From contig JAGBHM010000013.1 in assembly GCA_017935505.1 (NCBI GenBank), forward strand, positions 27,594-91,593: a stretch of 64,000 bases of DNA, read 5' to 3'. The notes beneath the pieces were generated by a model. The model was not told where the DNA came from and made no database searches. It saw nothing but the letters and a program-made list of their open reading frames with translations. The DNA is from Bacteroidales bacterium. GTDB taxonomy: Bacteria; Bacteroidota; Bacteroidia; Bacteroidales; UBA932. Positions 61,054 through 64,000 of this stretch are shown here, piece after piece; position 1 is the first letter of the stretch; every line of letters begins with the position of its first letter. The position numbers and the translations under genes are program-made.

Positions 61054-64000
61054 TTAGAATGTTAAGTTTAGACCAAAGGCAAATGTTCTCTGAACAGGAA
61101 CACCGCAGTAATCAATACCAACAGAACCTGATCCACCAGTTGTACCAACAGCTGCAACCTCTGGATCCATACCACCCTCGTAGTTAGTCCAAGTAAACAG
61201 GTTGTTAGCTGAGAATGTAGCTGTTAAGCCTTTCAATACATTTTGTCCTTTGATAAGGTTTCTGAAGTCATAAGATAGGTTGATTGCACGTAGTTTCAAC
61301 CAGTTAACATCTGTCAAGAAGTTGTATGCATGCTGACCATGGTTGCTCCAGTATGCCTCAATCATTGACTCACCTGATTTGTTTACACCACCTACTACAT
61401 AAGTCTCACCTCTCTTGTAAGTTTGGTTAAATGGTTCGCCAGTATCAGCATTAATACCTGATACAGTTACCTGCTCACGCTCCAAAGTTCTCATTGATTG
61501 ACCTCTTGTAGTCAAGTAATATTGAGTACCGTTATATACAGCACCACCTACACGGAAATCCAACAAGAATGACAATGTAAGGTCTTTCCAAGTCAAAGTA
61601 TTGGTAAAACCACCAGTGAATTTAGGCTCACGGTTACCTACAATGTTAGCATCACTAGCTTCTGGTTTATACAAACCTGTTTGAGGGTTAACCAAGAATT
61701 TACCAGTCTCTTCATCTGTTTGGAATTTGTTACCAGTCAAACCAAGGAAGTATCCACCGTTAGGAATTGAAGCAGCTTTAACACCACCAATTTGAGCGTC
61801 AGTTACATAGAAGTAAGAGATACCCTCTACGAAATCACCAAGAGTACCACGGTTACCAGCCATGTTCAATGTCATTTCCCAAGTAAAGTTCTTCCTCTCA
61901 ATAGGAGTACCTGTAATCATCAACTCCATACCCTCATTCTTAACTGAACCTGAGTTCATTGCGAAGAAAATATAACCAGTTGATTGAGTCAAACGAGGAG
62001 CAACAATCTGGTTTGAAGTCTCTGACTTATAATAAGTGTAGTCAACACCCAATCTGCCGTTAAAGAATTTCAACTCAGCACCAATTTCCCAAGCTCTCTG
62101 TTTCTCAGGTTTCAAGAATGTGTGACCTGCAGACCACTCGTTACCGATACCTACAAAGCCTCCATTAATAACTTCTGCACCCCACATATAAGTATTGGTT
62201 ACATAAGGAGAGGCATCTTTACCTACCTCAGCCCAAGAAGCACGGATCTTACCGAATGACAATACATCATTCTTAGGAAGAACTTCTGTAAATACAAATG
62301 AACCAGAAACTGATGGATAGAAGTATGATCTGTTGTCAACAGGAAGAGTTGAAGTCCAGTCATTACGTCCGGTTACTGTCAAGTAGATCATATTTTTCCA
62401 AGATGCTCTAACCTCACCATATACACCAACTAGACGTTTTTGGCTGATGCCATCGGTGAATTTTCTGTTCTGCTCAATAATATTGTCAAAAGAAATAGTA
62501 CCAGGAACTTGGAACTGCCAACCCCACATAGTATTAGAAGTGCGGTCTGTCATCTCAGAAGCATGACCTACCAACGCAGCAACATCAAAATCTCCCCAAG
62601 TTTTGTGGAAGTTTATCATTACGTTGGTGTTCAAATAGTTGTATTTAACTTTTGATTTACTCAAACGACCTTCCTGATACTCCTCTGATACGTTACCACC
62701 TGGAGCAATGTATGTGTAAGCATCATTGTTGTAAGAGTCAAGACCTAGTCTCGCAGAGATATTCAACCAATCAGTGAACTCATAGCTCACGTTTAAAGCA
62801 CCAGTGATACGCTCGTTCTTATCAGTCATCTTGTTCTTGTTGATAATCCAGTAAGGGTTCTCAACCTGATCCTCAAGAGCTGTATTAGGGAACATCAAAT
62901 ATTTGGTACCATCCTCGTTGATCCATTTGCTCATGTTCTCACTTCTTGACCATCCGTAAAGAGCAGTCATAGTACCGTTACCACCACCTGAATAGAGACC
63001 TGATGAAGTAAGGGTCTTGTCAGTATTTGCAACTGAGTAAGAAACATTGGCACTTGCAGTAAATTTACCATATTTCTGCTCACCATTGAAACGGAAAGTA
63101 GTTTTGTTATAACCAGTACCTGGGATAACACCGTCTTGGTCGTAACGAGAAGCTGACAAATAGAAGTTACCGTTCTTGTGACCACCTGATATGCTGAAGC
63201 TGTTGTCCCATGTAGAAGCACCCTGGAAGAAATCCTTAACGTTATCATAAGTAGCACCAGTATTCTTCTCACCCCATGAAGATGTTACATTCTCTGTTAC
63301 CAACAAACCTGCCTCATTGTAGCTACCTCTACCATAAACATCCTGGATTTCAGGAACTGAAGCAGCGTATGCGTAAGTATATTTTGAAGATACATTAACT
63401 TTTACAGCGCCCTCAGAACCTTTTTTGGTTGTGATCAATACAACACCATCAGCAGCACGTGAACCATAAAGAGCGGCAGCAGCAGCACCTTTCAATACTG
63501 ACATGCTCTCGATATCCTCTGGGTTGATATCCATTACACGGTTTGAGAAAGTAGTAGCAGATTGAGTCACACCGTCAGTACCTGAGTTACCACCGTTGGT
63601 AGATGAGTTATCATAAACGATACCGTCAACTACGAACAAAGGCTGGTTTGAGCTGCTCTCAGAAGCTGAGTTACCACCACGGATGATGATAGCTGAACCT
63701 GCTCCTGCAGCACCTGAACCTTGTGTTACATTTACACCGGCAATCTTACCTGCCAATGAGTTTACAACGTTGGTCTGTTTGTTTTTCAACAACTCATCTG
63801 CTTTCATCTCTGTAACAGAGTATCCCAAAGCTTTTCTATCTTTTTTGATACCCATTGCTGTTACAACAACGTCGTCCAAAAGAACAGCGTCCTCTTCCAT
63901 AACTACATCAATGGTTGAACGGTTGTTTACAGCTACTACGGCATTTTTCATACCCATCAGTGTAAACACCAAGTTTGCGTTTGCTGGAGCATCCAGAGTG
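61054..64000 (-). CDS. SusC/RagA-family TonB-dependent outer membrane receptor (N terminus cut by window edge)
   Basis: About 982 residues are visible and the frame stays open past the right edge; the visible start, TLDAPANANLVFTLMG, is inside the carboxypeptidase-regulatory-like domain, which continues to about 63890. The plug follows: AGVNVTQGSGAAGAGSAIII, PLFVVDGIVYDNSS and MSVLKGAAAAALYGSRAADG, then a long beta barrel ending FGLNLTF with a C-terminal Phe. It imports a substrate with the SusD protein encoded 20 bases downstream. Unlike the left-edge receptor it carries the extra N-terminal domain. Confidence 0.96.
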   Translation of the reverse strand, partial: TLDAPANANLVFTLMGMKNAVVAVNNRSTIDVVMEEDAVLLDDVVVTAMGIKKDRKALGYSVTEMKADELLKNKQTNVVNSLAGKIAGVNVTQGSGAAGAGSAIIIRGGNSASESSSNQPLFVVDGIVYDNSSTNGGNSGTDGVTQSATTFSNRVMDINPEDIESMSVLKGAAAAALYGSRAADGVVLITTKKGSEGAVKVNVSSKYTYAYAASVPEIQDVYGRGSYNEAGLLVTENVTSSWGEKNTGATYDNVKDFFQGASTWDNSFSISGGHKNGNFYLSASRYDQDGVIPGTGYNKTTFRFNGEQKYGKFTASANVSYSVANTDKTLTSSGLYSGGGNGTMTALYGWSRSENMSKWINEDGTKYLMFPNTALEDQVENPYWIINKNKMTDKNERITGALNVSYEFTDWLNISARLGLDSYNNDAYTYIAPGGNVSEEYQEGRLSKSKVKYNYLNTNVMINFHKTWGDFDVAALVGHASEMTDRTSNTMWGWQFQVPGTISFDNIIEQNRKFTDGISQKRLVGVYGEVRASWKNMIYLTVTGRNDWTSTLPVDNRSYFYPSVSGSFVFTEVLPKNDVLSFGKIRASWAEVGKDASPYVTNTYMWGAEVINGGFVGIGNEWSAGHTFLKPEKQRAWEIGAELKFFNGRLGVDYTYYKSETSNQIVAPRLTQSTGYIFFAMNSGSVKNEGMELMITGTPIERKNFTWEMTLNMAGNRGTLGDFVEGISYFYVTDAQIGGVKAASIPNGGYFLGLTGNKFQTDEETGKFLVNPQTGLYKPEASDANIVGNREPKFTGGFTNTLTWKDLTLSFLLDFRVGGAVYNGTQYYLTTRGQSMRTLEREQVTVSGINADTGEPFNQTYKRGETYVVGGVNKSGESMIEAYWSNHGQHAYNFLTDVNWLKLRAINLSYDFRNLIKGQNVLKGLTATFSANNLFTWTNYEGGMDPEVAAVGTTGGSGSVGIDYCGVPVQRTFAFGLNLTF

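Overview
The window is chromosomal DNA from a Gram-negative member of the Bacteroidota, most likely order Bacteroidales. The evidence is SusC/SusD outer-membrane pairs at both edges, promoters of the TTTG-N19-TAnnTTTG type, almost no Shine-Dalgarno sequences, Bacteroidota-type families (DUF4831, PiT-PhoU fusion, TPR regulators), and LPS genes (lpxK, an LpxL-like acyltransferase). No insertion sequence, phage gene, CRISPR array or rRNA was seen. I cannot resolve the family or genus.

Layout. 1-2689 (minus) is a short SusC-like receptor missing only its last residue or so. 2879-4875 (minus) holds a cyclophilin lipoprotein, a HAD phosphatase and a frameshifted nitroreductase. 4963-11556 (plus) runs patatin-barrel protein, polysaccharide flippase, dut, ferredoxin-nitroreductase and murF. 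11588-22241 (plus) continues with a serine beta-lactamase-like lipoprotein and a LytTR protein, then an unusual eukaryotic-like signalling block: FHA-like/zinc-ribbon protein, Ser/Thr kinase, two secreted acidic proteins with calcium-loop motifs, an exported caspase-like protease, a zinc-ribbon/FHA protein, a PP2C phosphatase and a second Ser/Thr kinase. 22252-29872 holds AraC and TetR regulators and a complete tripartite RND efflux operon ending in a small PII-like protein. 29931-40212 holds envelope and metabolic genes (glycosyltransferase, POT peptide transporter, LpxL-like acyltransferase, DUF4831, pepD, a hydrolase, YitT, a membrane-tethered TPR regulator). 40213-40623 is intergenic, with two strong promoters and a candidate small RNA. 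40624-41718 is rpsF-rpsR-rplI. 41834-52323 is mixed (DUF2147, acyltransferase, SIMPL, DUF2975 plus Xre regulator, M16 peptidase, PiT transporter, MscS channel, HU, Dabb). 52439-56608 holds tRNA-Asn and the minus-strand series pfkA, rplM-rpsI, rpsB-tsf. 56754-58875 is dusB-lpxK. 58985-64000 (minus) is a SusD/SusC pair that runs off the right edge.

The best candidate for an undescribed system is the kinase/phosphatase/FHA/caspase block at 13510-22241, possibly including the LytTR gene at 13127. It has writers (two kinases), an eraser (PP2C), probable readers (two FHA-type proteins), an exported protease and two exported calcium-loop proteins, all on one strand with short gaps. The function is inferred; no phenotype can be read from sequence. 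Other points worth attention are the perfect Shine-Dalgarno sequences on rpsR and rplI only, the 1-base frameshift in the nitroreductase, a triple half-site operator in front of the DUF2975/Xre pair, a hairpin leader before rpsB, and a candidate small RNA before rpsF.
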